NCBI GenBank assembly: GCA_965221185.1
Contig: OZ244866.1
Span: forward strand, 3,348,001 to 3,412,000
DNA length: 64,000 nucleotides
Source: Aldehydirespirator sp965221185
GTDB taxonomy: Bacteria > Actinomycetota > Acidimicrobiia > Acidimicrobiales > Aldehydirespiratoraceae
Direction of reading: 5' to 3'
The notes beneath the pieces are model-generated. The model searched no databases, had not been told where the DNA came from, and saw only the letters and a list, made by a program, of their open reading frames with translations. Below are positions 7,237 through 15,870 of the stretch, piece after piece; the first letter of the stretch is position 1, and each line of letters starts with the position of its first letter. Position numbers and translations under genes: made by a program.

Positions 7237-9692
7237 GGGCCGTCCTCCAGGCGCACTCGCTGGTTACGGGGATCGTAGAAGCTGCGGATCGACGGAGTGG
7301 CCTCCACAAGCTCGCCGCCGACGTTGATCTCGAAGCCGCCCGAGTCGAGCCAGTCCTGGACCACGCCCTCGTCGCCGGCGCGGCACAGGTAGCCCATCGC
7401 CAGGCAGCGGTCCTCGACATAGCTCCACATCGACGAGGTGGTGCTGCCCACCGGCTCGCCGTCGCGCAGGATCGGGTCGTCGTGGTAGCAGAGCAGCTCG
7501 GGATGCTCCAGGCGGAACTGGATCAGGCGCTTGTTGCGGGGCCGGTCGCGCTGGGCCTCCAGCGCGGTCCGGCCGTTGTAGGGGTTGGGCTTGTCCCAGC
7601 CGATGGTGAAGCCGAGCCCGGCCTCGATCGGGGTGTCCTCGTCGGTGATGTCGTGGCCCCAGTGGCGGTACCCCGACTCCAGCCGCAGCGTGTTCATGGC
7701 GTGGTAGCCAGCCATTATCAGGCCGTGGGGCTCGCCCGCTTCGACGAGAACATCAAGTAGTTCCACCGCGTGCCCATTGGGCAGGTAGAGCTCCCAGCCC
7801 AGCTCGCCCACGTAGCTCATGCGCAGGGCGAGCACGTCGATGCCGGCCACATCGATGCGTTGGGAGGTACCGAACGGGAAGTCGGTGTTGGTCAACGAAG
7901 CGTCGGTGAGCGGGCCGAGCACGAAGCGGGCCTTGGGACCCATCAGCCCGATCATGGCCCAGTGCTCAGTGATGTCTGCGATGTCCGCGTTGCGGCCGCG
8001 GCAGGCCCGGCGCAGGCGCGCCCAGTCCCGGGTCTGGGCCGCGGCCGCGGTCACCACCAGGAAGCGGTCCAGACCGAGACGAGTCACTGTGAGGTCGGCC
8101 TCGATCCCGCCCCCGTCGTTGCACCACTGGGTGTACACCGCCCTGCCCACCGGCACGTCGATGCGAGCCGTGCTCAGTTCGTCGAGCACGAGCAGCGAAT
8201 CCGGGCCGTCCACCGTGAACTTGGCGAACGACGTCTGGTCGAACAGCCCAACCCGCTCCCGCACCGCCCGGCACTCCTCGCCGGCGTTGGCCCACCAGTT
8301 CTGCTTGCCGTAGCTGTAGACGTACTCGCGGGCCTGGCCGTCGAACGCGTACCAGTTTGGCCGCTCCCAGCCGGCGGTCTCGCCCCATACCGCTCCGGCT
8401 GCGTCCAGGCGATCGTGCATCGGCGACACCCGCTGGCCCCGGGCGCTCTCGTACTGGTAGAAGGGCCAGTGCATGGCGTAGAGCAGCCCCAGACTCTCGG
8501 GGACGCGCTCGGCCAGGTAGGCGGGATCGGCCTGGAATGGGAACGTCCGCCGGATGTCCACTGAGGACAGGTCCATGGGCGGATGGCGGTCGGCGATCCA
8601 GTCGGCCAGGGCCCAGCCGACCCCGCCCGCGGACTGGATGCCCACCGAGTTGAAGCCCGCGGCCACGAAGCAGCCGTCCACCTCGGGCGCCTCGCCGAGG
8701 TAGTACACGCCGTCGGGCGTGAAGGCCTCCGGGCCGTTGAGGAACAGCTGGATGCCGCACTCCCCCAGCGCCGGCACCCGGTGGATGGATCGTTCGAAGA
8801 TCGGGCCGATGTGGTCCCAATCCTCGCCCAGCGTGCCGAAGGAGAAGTCCCGGGGGATGCCGTCGAGGCTCCACACCTTGCCCCGGGGCTCGAAGAAGCC
8901 GGCCATGATCTTGCCGGTCTCCTCCTTGAAGTACGTGTAGTTGCCGGGGTCGCGCAGCACCGGCGTGTCCGTGTCCAAGCCGAGTGGCTCCGAGACGATG
9001 TAGAAGTGCTCACAGGCCTGCAGCGGCACGTTCACCCCGACCTGGGCGGCGAGCTGGCGGGTCCAGACGCCGGTGGCCAGCACCACGGTCTCGGTCTCGA
9101 TGCTGCCCTGCTCGGTGTCGACACCCGAAATGGCGCCACCGCTGGTGCGCAGCCCGGTGACAGCGACATCCTCGACGATGCGAACCCCCCGGCTGCGGGC
9201 TCCTTTGGCCAAGGCCATAGTGGTGTCCACCGGGGAGGTGTGGCCGTCACCGGGGATGTACAGCGCTCCCACGATGTCGTCGGTGCGGATCAGCGGCCAG
9301 CGCTCTCGCAGCTCGTCCATGTCGATCTCGCGGGTCTCGACCCCGACCGAGACGGCCATGGCCGCTCCCCGCCTGATCTCCTCCCAGCGCTCTGCGTCGG
9401 CGGCAACCGAGATCGACCCCGGTGTGCGGCATCCCGTGGCCTGGCCGGTCTCGTCCTCCAGCGCCTCGAAGAGCCGGGCCGAGTAGGTGGCCAGCTTGGT
9501 GAGGCTGTGGGTGGACTTGAGCTGCGACACCAGTCCCGCCGCGTGCCAGGTGGTGCCGCCGGTGAGCTTGTTCTGTTCGAGGACGACCACGTCGGTGATG
9601 CCCCGGCGGGCGAGATGGTAGGCGACGCTGCATCCGACGATGCCGCCGCCCACCACCACCACTTGCGCACGGTCGGGCAGCCCTTGAACCAT
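7233..9692 (-). CDS. FAD-dependent demethylating dehydrogenase with GcvT domain, paralogue 2
   Basis: About 819 residues with the same architecture as its downstream neighbour: FAD domain (VVVVGGGIVG), the flavinylation-type motif TTWHAAGL with His50, and a C-terminal GcvT/THF domain. The open frame runs up to 9764, but the ATG at 9692 has GGAGGG 7 nt upstream and avoids overlap with the preceding glxD-like gene, so it is chosen. Two adjacent divergent paralogues suggest sequential demethylations, for example dimethylglycine to sarcosine to glycine. That assignment is inference. Confidence 0.88.
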   Translation of the reverse strand: MVQGLPDRAQVVVVGGGIVGCSVAYHLARRGITDVVVLEQNKLTGGTTWHAAGLVSQLKSTHSLTKLATYSARLFEALEDETGQATGCRTPGSISVAADAERWEEIRRGAAMAVSVGVETREIDMDELRERWPLIRTDDIVGALYIPGDGHTSPVDTTMALAKGARSRGVRIVEDVAVTGLRTSGGAISGVDTEQGSIETETVVLATGVWTRQLAAQVGVNVPLQACEHFYIVSEPLGLDTDTPVLRDPGNYTYFKEETGKIMAGFFEPRGKVWSLDGIPRDFSFGTLGEDWDHIGPIFERSIHRVPALGECGIQLFLNGPEAFTPDGVYYLGEAPEVDGCFVAAGFNSVGIQSAGGVGWALADWIADRHPPMDLSSVDIRRTFPFQADPAYLAERVPESLGLLYAMHWPFYQYESARGQRVSPMHDRLDAAGAVWGETAGWERPNWYAFDGQAREYVYSYGKQNWWANAGEECRAVRERVGLFDQTSFAKFTVDGPDSLLVLDELSTARIDVPVGRAVYTQWCNDGGGIEADLTVTRLGLDRFLVVTAAAAQTRDWARLRRACRGRNADIADITEHWAMIGLMGPKARFVLGPLTDASLTNTDFPFGTSQRIDVAGIDVLALRMSYVGELGWELYLPNGHAVELLDVLVEAGEPHGLIMAGYHAMNTLRLESGYRHWGHDITDEDTPIEAGLGFTIGWDKPNPYNGRTALEAQRDRPRNKRLIQFRLEHPELLCYHDDPILRDGEPVGSTTSSMWSYVEDRCLAMGYLCRAGDEGVVQDWLDSGGFEINVGGELVEATPSIRSFYDPRNQRVRLEDGP

Positions 9693-9742
9693 GAAACGCC
9701 CCTCCGTCGATTCGTGGGCCCGATGACCTTGCCCCGGCTGGT

Positions 9743-11104
9743 TCAGTCCGCGCCGGGAACCCAACTGGTCCCGGCCAGCGGAACTCTAGCCATCGCTGCG
9801 GCCTCCACGGTCAGGGCGGCCAGATCTTCGGGCTCGAGGTTCAGCACGTGCGATTTGCCGTTGGCCCGGGCCAGGATCTGGGTCTCGATGGTGAGGACCT
9901 GCAGGTAGTTGGCCAGGCGCCGGCCGGCCAGCACCGGATCGAGTCGGATCGACAAGTCGGGGTCCTGGGTGGTGATCCCGGCCGGGTCGGTGCCGGCCTG
10001 GAAATCCTCCCAGTATCCGGCCGAAGTACCCAGGGCCCGGTACTCGGCCTCATAGGCGGGGTCATTGTCACCGATGGCGATCAGCGCGGCCGTGCCGATC
10101 GAGGCCGCGTCGGCGCCCAGGGCCAGCGCCTTGGCCACATCCGCGCCCGAACGGATGCCGCCCGCGGCGATGAGCTTGACCTCGCGGCGGTGCACTCCGA
10201 GCTCCCGCAGGGCCCGCACCGACTCGCCGATGGCGGCGAGGGTGGGGATGCCCACATGCTCAATGAACACGTCCTGGGTGGCCGCGGTGCCGCCCTGCAT
10301 GCCGTCCACCACCACCGCGTCGGCGCCGGCCTTCACCGCCAGCGCAGTGTCGTAGTAGGGGCGGGCCGCGCCCACTTTCACATAGATCGGCACCTGCCAG
10401 TCGGTGATCTCGCGCAGCTCGCCGATCTTGATCTCCAGGTCGTCGGGGCCGGTCCAGTCGGGATGGCGGCAGGCGGAGCGCTGGTCGATGCCTTCGGGCA
10501 GGGTGCGCATCTCGGCCACCCGCTCGGTGATCTTCTGCCCGAGCAGCATCCCCCCGCCGCCGGGCTTGGCTCCCTGGCCCACCACCACCTCGATGGCGTC
10601 GGCCACCCGCAGATGGTCGGGGTTCATGCCATAGCGCGACGGCAGGTACTGGTACACCAGCGTGGAGGAGTGCTGGCGCTCCTCGTCGGTCATACCGCCG
10701 TCGCCGGTGGTGGTGGAAGTGCCCGCAGCCGATGCTCCCCGGCCGAGAGCCTCCTTCGCCTGGGCCGACAGCGAGCCGAAGCTCATGCCCGCGATGGTCA
10801 CCGGGATCTTCAGATGGACGGGGCGCTCGGCCCGATCCTCGCCGATCACCACATCGGTGTCGCAGGCCTCGCGGTAGCCCTCCAGCGGGTAGCGCGACAT
10901 CGACGCGCCCAGGAACACAAGGTCGTCGAGGGTGGGCAGGCGGCGTTTGGCCCCCCAGCCCCTGATGCGGTAGATGCCGGTGTTGGCGGCCCGGCGGATC
11001 TCAGCGATCACGTTGCGGTCGAAGGTGTACGACTCGCGCAGGTGCCAGAAGTCAGGGTCGGAGGCTTCGACGGGCTCGACGCCGTCGGGCAGTGGCGTTG
11101 TCAT
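9743..11104 (-). CDS. glxD: FMN-dependent glutamate-synthase-like protein (GlxD / N-methylglutamate synthase MgsC type)
   Basis: 453 residues matching the FMN-binding TIM-barrel domain of the large subunit of glutamate synthase as a stand-alone protein. Visible family segments include AGMSFGSLS, GQGAKPGGGGML, VDGMQGGTAAT and AAGGIRSGADVAKALALGAD. With the two upstream genes it reconstitutes the three domains of GltB as separate subunits, the arrangement of GlxBCD and of MgsABC, which converts methylamine and glutamate to N-methylglutamate. The ATG overlaps the stop of the glxC-like gene (TGATG). A GmaS/GlnT-like ligase across the divergent promoter favours the N-methylglutamate synthase reading, but GlxD-type proteins are not all characterised. 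Confidence 0.85.
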   Translation of the reverse strand: MTTPLPDGVEPVEASDPDFWHLRESYTFDRNVIAEIRRAANTGIYRIRGWGAKRRLPTLDDLVFLGASMSRYPLEGYREACDTDVVIGEDRAERPVHLKIPVTIAGMSFGSLSAQAKEALGRGASAAGTSTTTGDGGMTDEERQHSSTLVYQYLPSRYGMNPDHLRVADAIEVVVGQGAKPGGGGMLLGQKITERVAEMRTLPEGIDQRSACRHPDWTGPDDLEIKIGELREITDWQVPIYVKVGAARPYYDTALAVKAGADAVVVDGMQGGTAATQDVFIEHVGIPTLAAIGESVRALRELGVHRREVKLIAAGGIRSGADVAKALALGADAASIGTAALIAIGDNDPAYEAEYRALGTSAGYWEDFQAGTDPAGITTQDPDLSIRLDPVLAGRRLANYLQVLTIETQILARANGKSHVLNLEPEDLAALTVEAAAMARVPLAGTSWVPGAD

Positions 11105-11820
11105 CAGGCCGCCTCCTTGGCCGCTTCGAGCGCGTCTATGTCGTCGATGGTGAAGTTGTAGAGGCGCCGGGCCGAGCCGTAGCGGCGGAACTCCGACGGG
11201 GCGGCCCCGTCCACGGTCGGGACGGCGGCGGCCAGCAGGCGGGCCAGCGTCTCAAGGTGCTCGGGGCGCATCTCCTTCTCGATGCAATCGGCGCCCAGCG
11301 ATTCCACGTCCCCCCGAACGAAGATCCGGGCCTCGTAGACGGAGTCGCCCAGGTCCGCGGCGGCGTCACCACACACGACCAGATTCCCGGCCTGGGCCAT
11401 GAACGCGCTCATGTGGCCGACGTTGCCGCCCACCACGATGTCGACCCCCTTCATGGAGATGCCGCAGCGGGCGCCCGCGTTGCCGCCCACCACCACCAAG
11501 CCGCCACAGCCGGTTGCGCCGGCCGACATGGTGGCGTTGCCGGTGATGCGCACCACCCCCGACATGATGTTCTCGGCCAGCCCGGTGCTGGCGTTGCCCT
11601 CCACCAGCACCCGGCCCCGCTGGTGCATCCCGGCGCAGTAGTAGCCCACCGAGCCCCGCACTACCACGTCGACGTCGGCGGTGATGCCGCAGGCCACCGC
11701 GTGGGCGCCCCGGGGGTTGACCACCTGGAAAGACTCTCCATCGGAAGCTTCGTGCAGGGCCCGGTTGAGCTGTCGCCGAGTCACCTCGGCGAGATCGAAG
11801 GCGCGCACGGTCCCGCTCAC
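11104..11820 (-). CDS. glxC: GXGXG-domain glutamate-synthase-like subunit (GlxC / MgsB type)
   Basis: About 238 residues of the beta-helical GXGXG (alpha subunit C-terminal) domain of glutamate synthase, with repeated Gly/Asn-rich turns such as GNASTGLAENI, VRITGNATMSAG and VVGGNAG. The open frame runs much further upstream, but that part lies inside the upstream gene and is not protein-like. The GTG at 11820 gives the expected N-terminus (VSGTVRAFDLAEVTRRQLN). Its stop overlaps the ATG of the glxD-like gene by 1 nt. It is probably the scaffold subunit of the GlxBCD/MgsABC complex. Confidence 0.83.
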   Translation of the reverse strand: MSGTVRAFDLAEVTRRQLNRALHEASDGESFQVVNPRGAHAVACGITADVDVVVRGSVGYYCAGMHQRGRVLVEGNASTGLAENIMSGVVRITGNATMSAGATGCGGLVVVGGNAGARCGISMKGVDIVVGGNVGHMSAFMAQAGNLVVCGDAAADLGDSVYEARIFVRGDVESLGADCIEKEMRPEHLETLARLLAAAVPTVDGAAPSEFRRYGSARRLYNFTIDDIDALEAAKEAA

Positions 11821-11896
11821 ACCGCCCGTCGGGCCTTTGTGGGTACTTTTCCGGGATAATCCCAGGAAAGCGCGCACATTCGCGAATCGCGGCCGG

Positions 11897-12796
11897 TCAC
11901 GCGGCCAGGCTCCAGGTGTAGATGCGGGCCGGCTCCGGCTCCCACACCTCGGCGTGGGTGGCGCCGGGCAGGCGGGCGATGGCCCGGTACTCCGACGACA
12001 TGGCCACCCAGTCGTCAGTCTCGGCCACCACCGCGGGCTTGCAGGCGATGGGGTCGCGCAGGATGGCGAACCCGTCGGCCACGCCGATGGCGAAGGTGTA
12101 GAAGCCGTCAAGGTCTTCCAGGGCGCCTTCGAGCGCCTGCGAGATGGTGTCGCCGGAGCGCATCCGCCACGACAGGTAGCCCGCGGCCACCTCGGAGTCG
12201 TTCTCGGTCTGGAACGACTCGCCCCTGGGCTCCAGGAAACGCCGCAGCCGGTTGTGGTTGGACAGCGACCCGTTGTGCACCAGGCAGGTGTCAGCACCGG
12301 TGGCGAAGGGATGCGAGCCGTTGGTGGTGACCGCCGACTCGGTGGCCATGCGGGTGTGGGCCAGGGCGTGGGTGCCGGTGCGCGAGGCCAGGTCGTAACG
12401 CTCAGCCACCAGGTCGGGGTCGCCGACCGCCTTGTACAGCTCGATCTGGGAGCCGTAGCTCAGCACGGTGGCGCCCGCCACATTGTCGATGATCCACTGG
12501 CGGGCGGCCCGACCGTCGCCGTCGGTGGAGAACACCGCGTGGTCATGCACGGCCCGAACGGTCACCTCGGCGCCGAGCACCTTCTCCAGCGCGGCGGCCA
12601 CCGGTCCCCAGTCCACCTCGATGCCCTCAGCCAGCACGGTGATGCGGGTGCGTCCTAGCGCCCCCGCGTCGTAGGACGCGAACCCGGCGCTGTCGGGACC
12701 CCGGTCGCGCATCTCCCGCAGCATCACCGCGGTCAGCCGGCCCAACTCGTGCCGGTGGGTTTCGGTCTTGCAGAACAGGCCCACGATCCCGCACAT
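11897..12796 (-). CDS. glxB: Class II glutamine amidotransferase subunit (GlxB / MgsA type)
   Basis: 299 residues beginning MCGIVGLF, so the initiator methionine is followed by the catalytic N-terminal cysteine of Ntn-type glutamine amidotransferases. Family residues include RGPDSAG and HTRMATES, and HNGSLSNHN further on. It is the first gene of the minus-strand cluster. A GGGGGAG Shine-Dalgarno lies 7 nt before the ATG. By analogy with MgsA it would release the amide or methylamide group used by the partner FMN subunit. Confidence 0.87.
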   Translation of the reverse strand: MCGIVGLFCKTETHRHELGRLTAVMLREMRDRGPDSAGFASYDAGALGRTRITVLAEGIEVDWGPVAAALEKVLGAEVTVRAVHDHAVFSTDGDGRAARQWIIDNVAGATVLSYGSQIELYKAVGDPDLVAERYDLASRTGTHALAHTRMATESAVTTNGSHPFATGADTCLVHNGSLSNHNRLRRFLEPRGESFQTENDSEVAAGYLSWRMRSGDTISQALEGALEDLDGFYTFAIGVADGFAILRDPIACKPAVVAETDDWVAMSSEYRAIARLPGATHAEVWEPEPARIYTWSLAA

Positions 12797-12991
12797 AGCA
12801 CTACTCCCCCGAAGCCCTGACCGTCCGAAGTCCGGCCCGCACGGTAGCGCCCGGCACGCCCGCGAACTCAGCCCGGCGACCCATCCTCAAGTGGAAGTGT
12901 GCAGAGCCCCCGCTTCCCCGATGCGAAGATCGTTGACTACTCTCGGGCGCCGCGACCCAGCCGACAACGGCACGACCACAGGGGGAACGAC
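12797..12991. promoter_or_regulatory. Divergent promoter region between the glxBCD-type operon and the GlnT/GmaS-type gene
   Basis: A 195-nt gap separating two outward-facing genes that plausibly act in one pathway. A TTGACT hexamer lies on the plus strand near 12933 and AGGGGG precedes the ATG at 12992 by about 6 nt. No convincing operator dyad was found. Confidence 0.4.
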
Positions 12992-14359
12992 ATGGACGCA
13001 CTCGATGAGATCCGGAGCCGGGTGGAGGCCGACGGCGTGGAGTTCATCTACGCCATGTTCGTGGAGATGCACGGCAAGCCGTGCGCCAAGCTCGTGCCCG
13101 TCGGCGCCCTCGAGGGGTTGATGAGCGACGGGGCGGGATTCGCGGGATTCGCGGCGGGACCGATGGGCCAGGACCCGTCCAGCCCCGACATACTCGCCCT
13201 GCCCGACCCGGCGTCCTACACGCAGTTGCCCTGGCAGCCGAACGTGGCCGCCATGCAGTGCGACCCGACGGTGGAGGGCGAGCTGTGGCCGTTCGCCCCG
13301 AGGGTGATCCTGCGCCGGGCGCTGGACGCCGCCGCCGAGCGCAACATCGTGCTCAAGTGCGGCGTCGAGGCCGAGTACTCGCTGGTGGTGCGGCGCGACG
13401 ACGGGTCCATCGCGGTGGCCGACGAGCGCGACAACATGGCGCTGCCCTGCTACGACGCCAAGGGCCTCACCCGGATGCTGCCCCATCTGACCGCGGTTTC
13501 CAAGAACCTCGACGCCATGGGATGGGGCAACTACGCCAACGACCACGAAGATGCCAACGGGCAGTACGAGCAGAACTGGCAGTACTCCGACGCCCTCACC
13601 ACCGCCGACCGCCTGATCCTGTTCCGGCTGATGGTGCACACCCTGGCCCAGCGCGACGGCCGCTACGCCACGTTCATGCCCAAGCCCTTCGCCGACAAGA
13701 CCGGCAACGGCCTGCACATCCACACGAGCCTGTGGACCGGCGACACCGACGAGCCGCTGTTCATCGGCGGAGGCGCCGGAGGACCCGACACCAAGGGACT
13801 GGGGCTTAGCGACATGGCCTACAAGTTCACCGGCGGCATCATCGAGCACGCGTCGTCCCTGGTGGCTGTGCTGTGCCCGATCGTGAACTCCTACAAGCGC
13901 ATGGGTGTCGGCGCGCCCACCTCGGGAGCCACCTGGGCGCCGGCCTACGCGGTCTACGGGGGCAACAACCGCACCCAGATGATCCGCGTGCCCGAGCCCG
14001 ACCGCATCGAGATCCGCTTGGGCGACGGTGCCGCCAACCCGTACCTGATGTTCGCGGCCACGCTGGCCTGCGGCCTCGACGGCCTCGACAACGACATCGA
14101 TCCGGGCGAGCCCAACATGGACAACCTGTTCACCCTGTCGGCTGAGCAGATCGCGGCCAAGGGCATCAAGGCCCTGCCGCCCACGCTGCTGCACGCCGCC
14201 GACCAGCTCGCATCCTGCGACGTGATCGGCCGGGGCCTGGGCGACACCGCCGAAGGCCCGTACCGCGACTACTACGTGAAGGTCAAGCGCGAGGAGTTCC
14301 TGGCCCACCACCACGAGGTCACCCCCTCGGAGGTCAACCAGTACCTCACCCTGTTCTGA
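12992..14359 (+). CDS. glnT: GlnT-type glutamine synthetase / gamma-glutamylmethylamide synthetase (GmaS) candidate
   Basis: 455 residues of the glutamine synthetase superfamily. Recognisable family segments are MHGKPCAKLVP, CGVEAEYSL (metal/glutamate site), GNYANDHEDANGQYEQN, TFMPKPFADKTGNGLHIH and RIEIRLGDGAANPY. This is the GlnT subgroup that includes GmaS, which joins methylamine to glutamate. The start with a good Shine-Dalgarno is the ATG at 12992; upstream in-frame codons are not convincing. Its divergent placement beside GlxBCD/MgsABC-type genes supports a role in the N-methylglutamate pathway, but GlnT enzymes can also act as ordinary glutamine synthetases or in ethanolamine/betaine metabolism. 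Confidence 0.85.
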   Translation: MDALDEIRSRVEADGVEFIYAMFVEMHGKPCAKLVPVGALEGLMSDGAGFAGFAAGPMGQDPSSPDILALPDPASYTQLPWQPNVAAMQCDPTVEGELWPFAPRVILRRALDAAAERNIVLKCGVEAEYSLVVRRDDGSIAVADERDNMALPCYDAKGLTRMLPHLTAVSKNLDAMGWGNYANDHEDANGQYEQNWQYSDALTTADRLILFRLMVHTLAQRDGRYATFMPKPFADKTGNGLHIHTSLWTGDTDEPLFIGGGAGGPDTKGLGLSDMAYKFTGGIIEHASSLVAVLCPIVNSYKRMGVGAPTSGATWAPAYAVYGGNNRTQMIRVPEPDRIEIRLGDGAANPYLMFAATLACGLDGLDNDIDPGEPNMDNLFTLSAEQIAAKGIKALPPTLLHAADQLASCDVIGRGLGDTAEGPYRDYYVKVKREEFLAHHHEVTPSEVNQYLTLF

Positions 14360-14385
14360 CGCCGAACAGCCCCGCCGGAGGTCCG

Positions 14386-14391
14386 TAGACT
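14386..14391 (+). promoter_or_regulatory. -10 element of a leaderless promoter
   Basis: TAGACT lies 8 nt before the ATG at 14400, with no Shine-Dalgarno between. Confidence 0.4.
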
Positions 14392-14399
14392 CACGATCC

Positions 14400-14882
14400 A
14401 TGGCTGACGGCGCGTCGCTTCGCATCTGGCGGGGGGCCGTGCTCGACGAGTGGATCGACTACAACGGCCATATGACGGAGGGCTTCTACGGCGTCGTGTT
14501 CGGCATGGCCAGCGACGAGTACCTGATCCGCATGGGCTTCGACGAGCACTACCGCACCACGACCGGCGGATCGTTCTACACGGTGGAGACCCACATCGTG
14601 TTCGTCGACGAGCTAGCACCGGACACGGCCCTGGCGGTGGACACCACCGTGGCCGGCGCCGACCCCAAGCGGGTGCACCTCTTCCACGAGCTGCGGCGGG
14701 CCGACGACGAGGCCCTGGCTGCCACCCAGGAGTCGATGATGCTGCACGTCGACACCAACATCGACCGGGTGGCCCCCATGGGCGCCGACCTGTACGCCGT
14801 GTTGCGGGCTGACGCCGGCGCCCATGTCGGTCTGCTGCCCGAGGGCACGACAGGCCGGGCCATCCGAGCCGTCGGCGCCTGA
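14400..14882 (+). CDS. Hot-dog fold thioesterase, betainyl-CoA thioesterase-like
   Basis: 160 residues of the 4-hydroxybenzoyl-CoA thioesterase/hot-dog superfamily. The segment WIDYNGHMTEGFY carries the Asp and His-containing active-site turn, and SFYTVETHIVFVDEL is the following strand pair. This pattern matches the thioesterases found alone or fused to carnitine dehydrogenase that hydrolyse betainyl-CoA to glycine betaine. That role would feed the MttB and dimethylglycine-dehydrogenase-like genes upstream. The carnitine dehydrogenase and BKACE partner are not in the window, so specificity is inferred. Confidence 0.75.
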   Translation: MADGASLRIWRGAVLDEWIDYNGHMTEGFYGVVFGMASDEYLIRMGFDEHYRTTTGGSFYTVETHIVFVDELAPDTALAVDTTVAGADPKRVHLFHELRRADDEALAATQESMMLHVDTNIDRVAPMGADLYAVLRADAGAHVGLLPEGTTGRAIRAVGA

Positions 14883-14917
14883 TCGCTCCCGCCGGGACGC
14901 GGGGCAGGACTGCAACC

Positions 14918-15829
14918 ATGTCGCCAACCGTGTCGTCTCGGACGACGGAACGGCACCCCCTGGGACTCTTGGCCGTAGCGGGCGCAATCGTGAGCTGGGG
15001 CGTCGGGAACGTGCTGGTGCGCCTAGCCGACCTGCCCGCGTTCCAACTCGCCTTCTGGCGGCTGGCGCTGAGTTCCGTCATCTATGCGGGGATCGTGCTG
15101 GCTCGGCGGAACCGGCTGACGTGGGCCCAGTTTCGCGCCTGCCTGCCGTCGGCGGTGATGGTTGGGCTGTGGCTCATCACGTTCTATGAGGCGCTCCGGT
15201 CCACAACCGTGACCAACGTGGCGATGATCGTGTCGTTGGCGCCCGTTGTGCTGATGTGGTCGGGCGTCCGCCGGTTCGCCGAGCCGGTCTCGCTCAAGCT
15301 CCTGGCGCTGGTGGCTGTCGCTCTGGCCGGAACCTCTCTGGTGCTGTTCGGCTCGACCTCGGTTCCAACGTGGAGCCTGCGGGGAGACGGTCTGGCTCTA
15401 CTGGCGATGCTGTTCTTCTCAGCGAACATGGCGCTCGCCAAGGAAGCCCGTCAGAAGGTCGGTGCACTGGATTTCCAAGCTGTGGTGTGGATCGTCGCCA
15501 TGATTGTGGTCGCCCCGCCGGCCGTGCTGCTCGGCGACGGGCTGTCCCGGCCTGATTTGTCCACCTGGATCTGGGTCGCCGTACTGATGGCCGTTCCGGG
15601 ATCGGGCCACTTGCTGATGAACTGGGCCCACAAACACGTGCGGATCACGGTCTCATCGACGGCCCTGCTGGGGGCGCCTCCGATCACAATGATTTGCGCA
15701 GCCATGTTCCTGGACGAACCGATCCGGGTCGCCCAGGTGGTCGGCGGGGCCATCGTGATCGCGGCGGTGGCCGCGGTGGTCCGCCACGATCTTCAGCTCA
15801 TCGCCCACCACGGAACCGGCACCGCGTGA
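14918..15829 (+). CDS. EamA/DMT-superfamily transporter
   Basis: 303 residues with about ten hydrophobic helices and two EamA repeats typical of drug/metabolite transporters. The N-terminus is short and polar, then helices begin near residue 14 (LGLLAVAGAIVSWGVGNVLV). It lies 35 nt downstream of the thioesterase gene on the same strand and may be co-transcribed with it. Substrate cannot be predicted; EamA proteins export or import many small metabolites. Confidence 0.85.
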   Translation: MSPTVSSRTTERHPLGLLAVAGAIVSWGVGNVLVRLADLPAFQLAFWRLALSSVIYAGIVLARRNRLTWAQFRACLPSAVMVGLWLITFYEALRSTTVTNVAMIVSLAPVVLMWSGVRRFAEPVSLKLLALVAVALAGTSLVLFGSTSVPTWSLRGDGLALLAMLFFSANMALAKEARQKVGALDFQAVVWIVAMIVVAPPAVLLGDGLSRPDLSTWIWVAVLMAVPGSGHLLMNWAHKHVRITVSSTALLGAPPITMICAAMFLDEPIRVAQVVGGAIVIAAVAAVVRHDLQLIAHHGTGTA

Positions 15830-15857
15830 GCGCAGCCCGGCGGTTGCCGGGCGCCCT

Positions 15858-15863
15858 TAGCAT
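15858..15863 (+). promoter_or_regulatory. -10 element of a leaderless promoter (proC)
   Basis: TAGCAT lies 7 nt before the ATG at 15871 and so helps choose that start. Confidence 0.4.
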
Positions 15864-15870
15864 GATCGGT

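Noticed and set aside
11821..12297. Long upstream extension of the glxC-like open frame.
   Set aside because: It lies inside the glxB-like gene in another frame and is Arg/Pro/Ser-rich shadow sequence.
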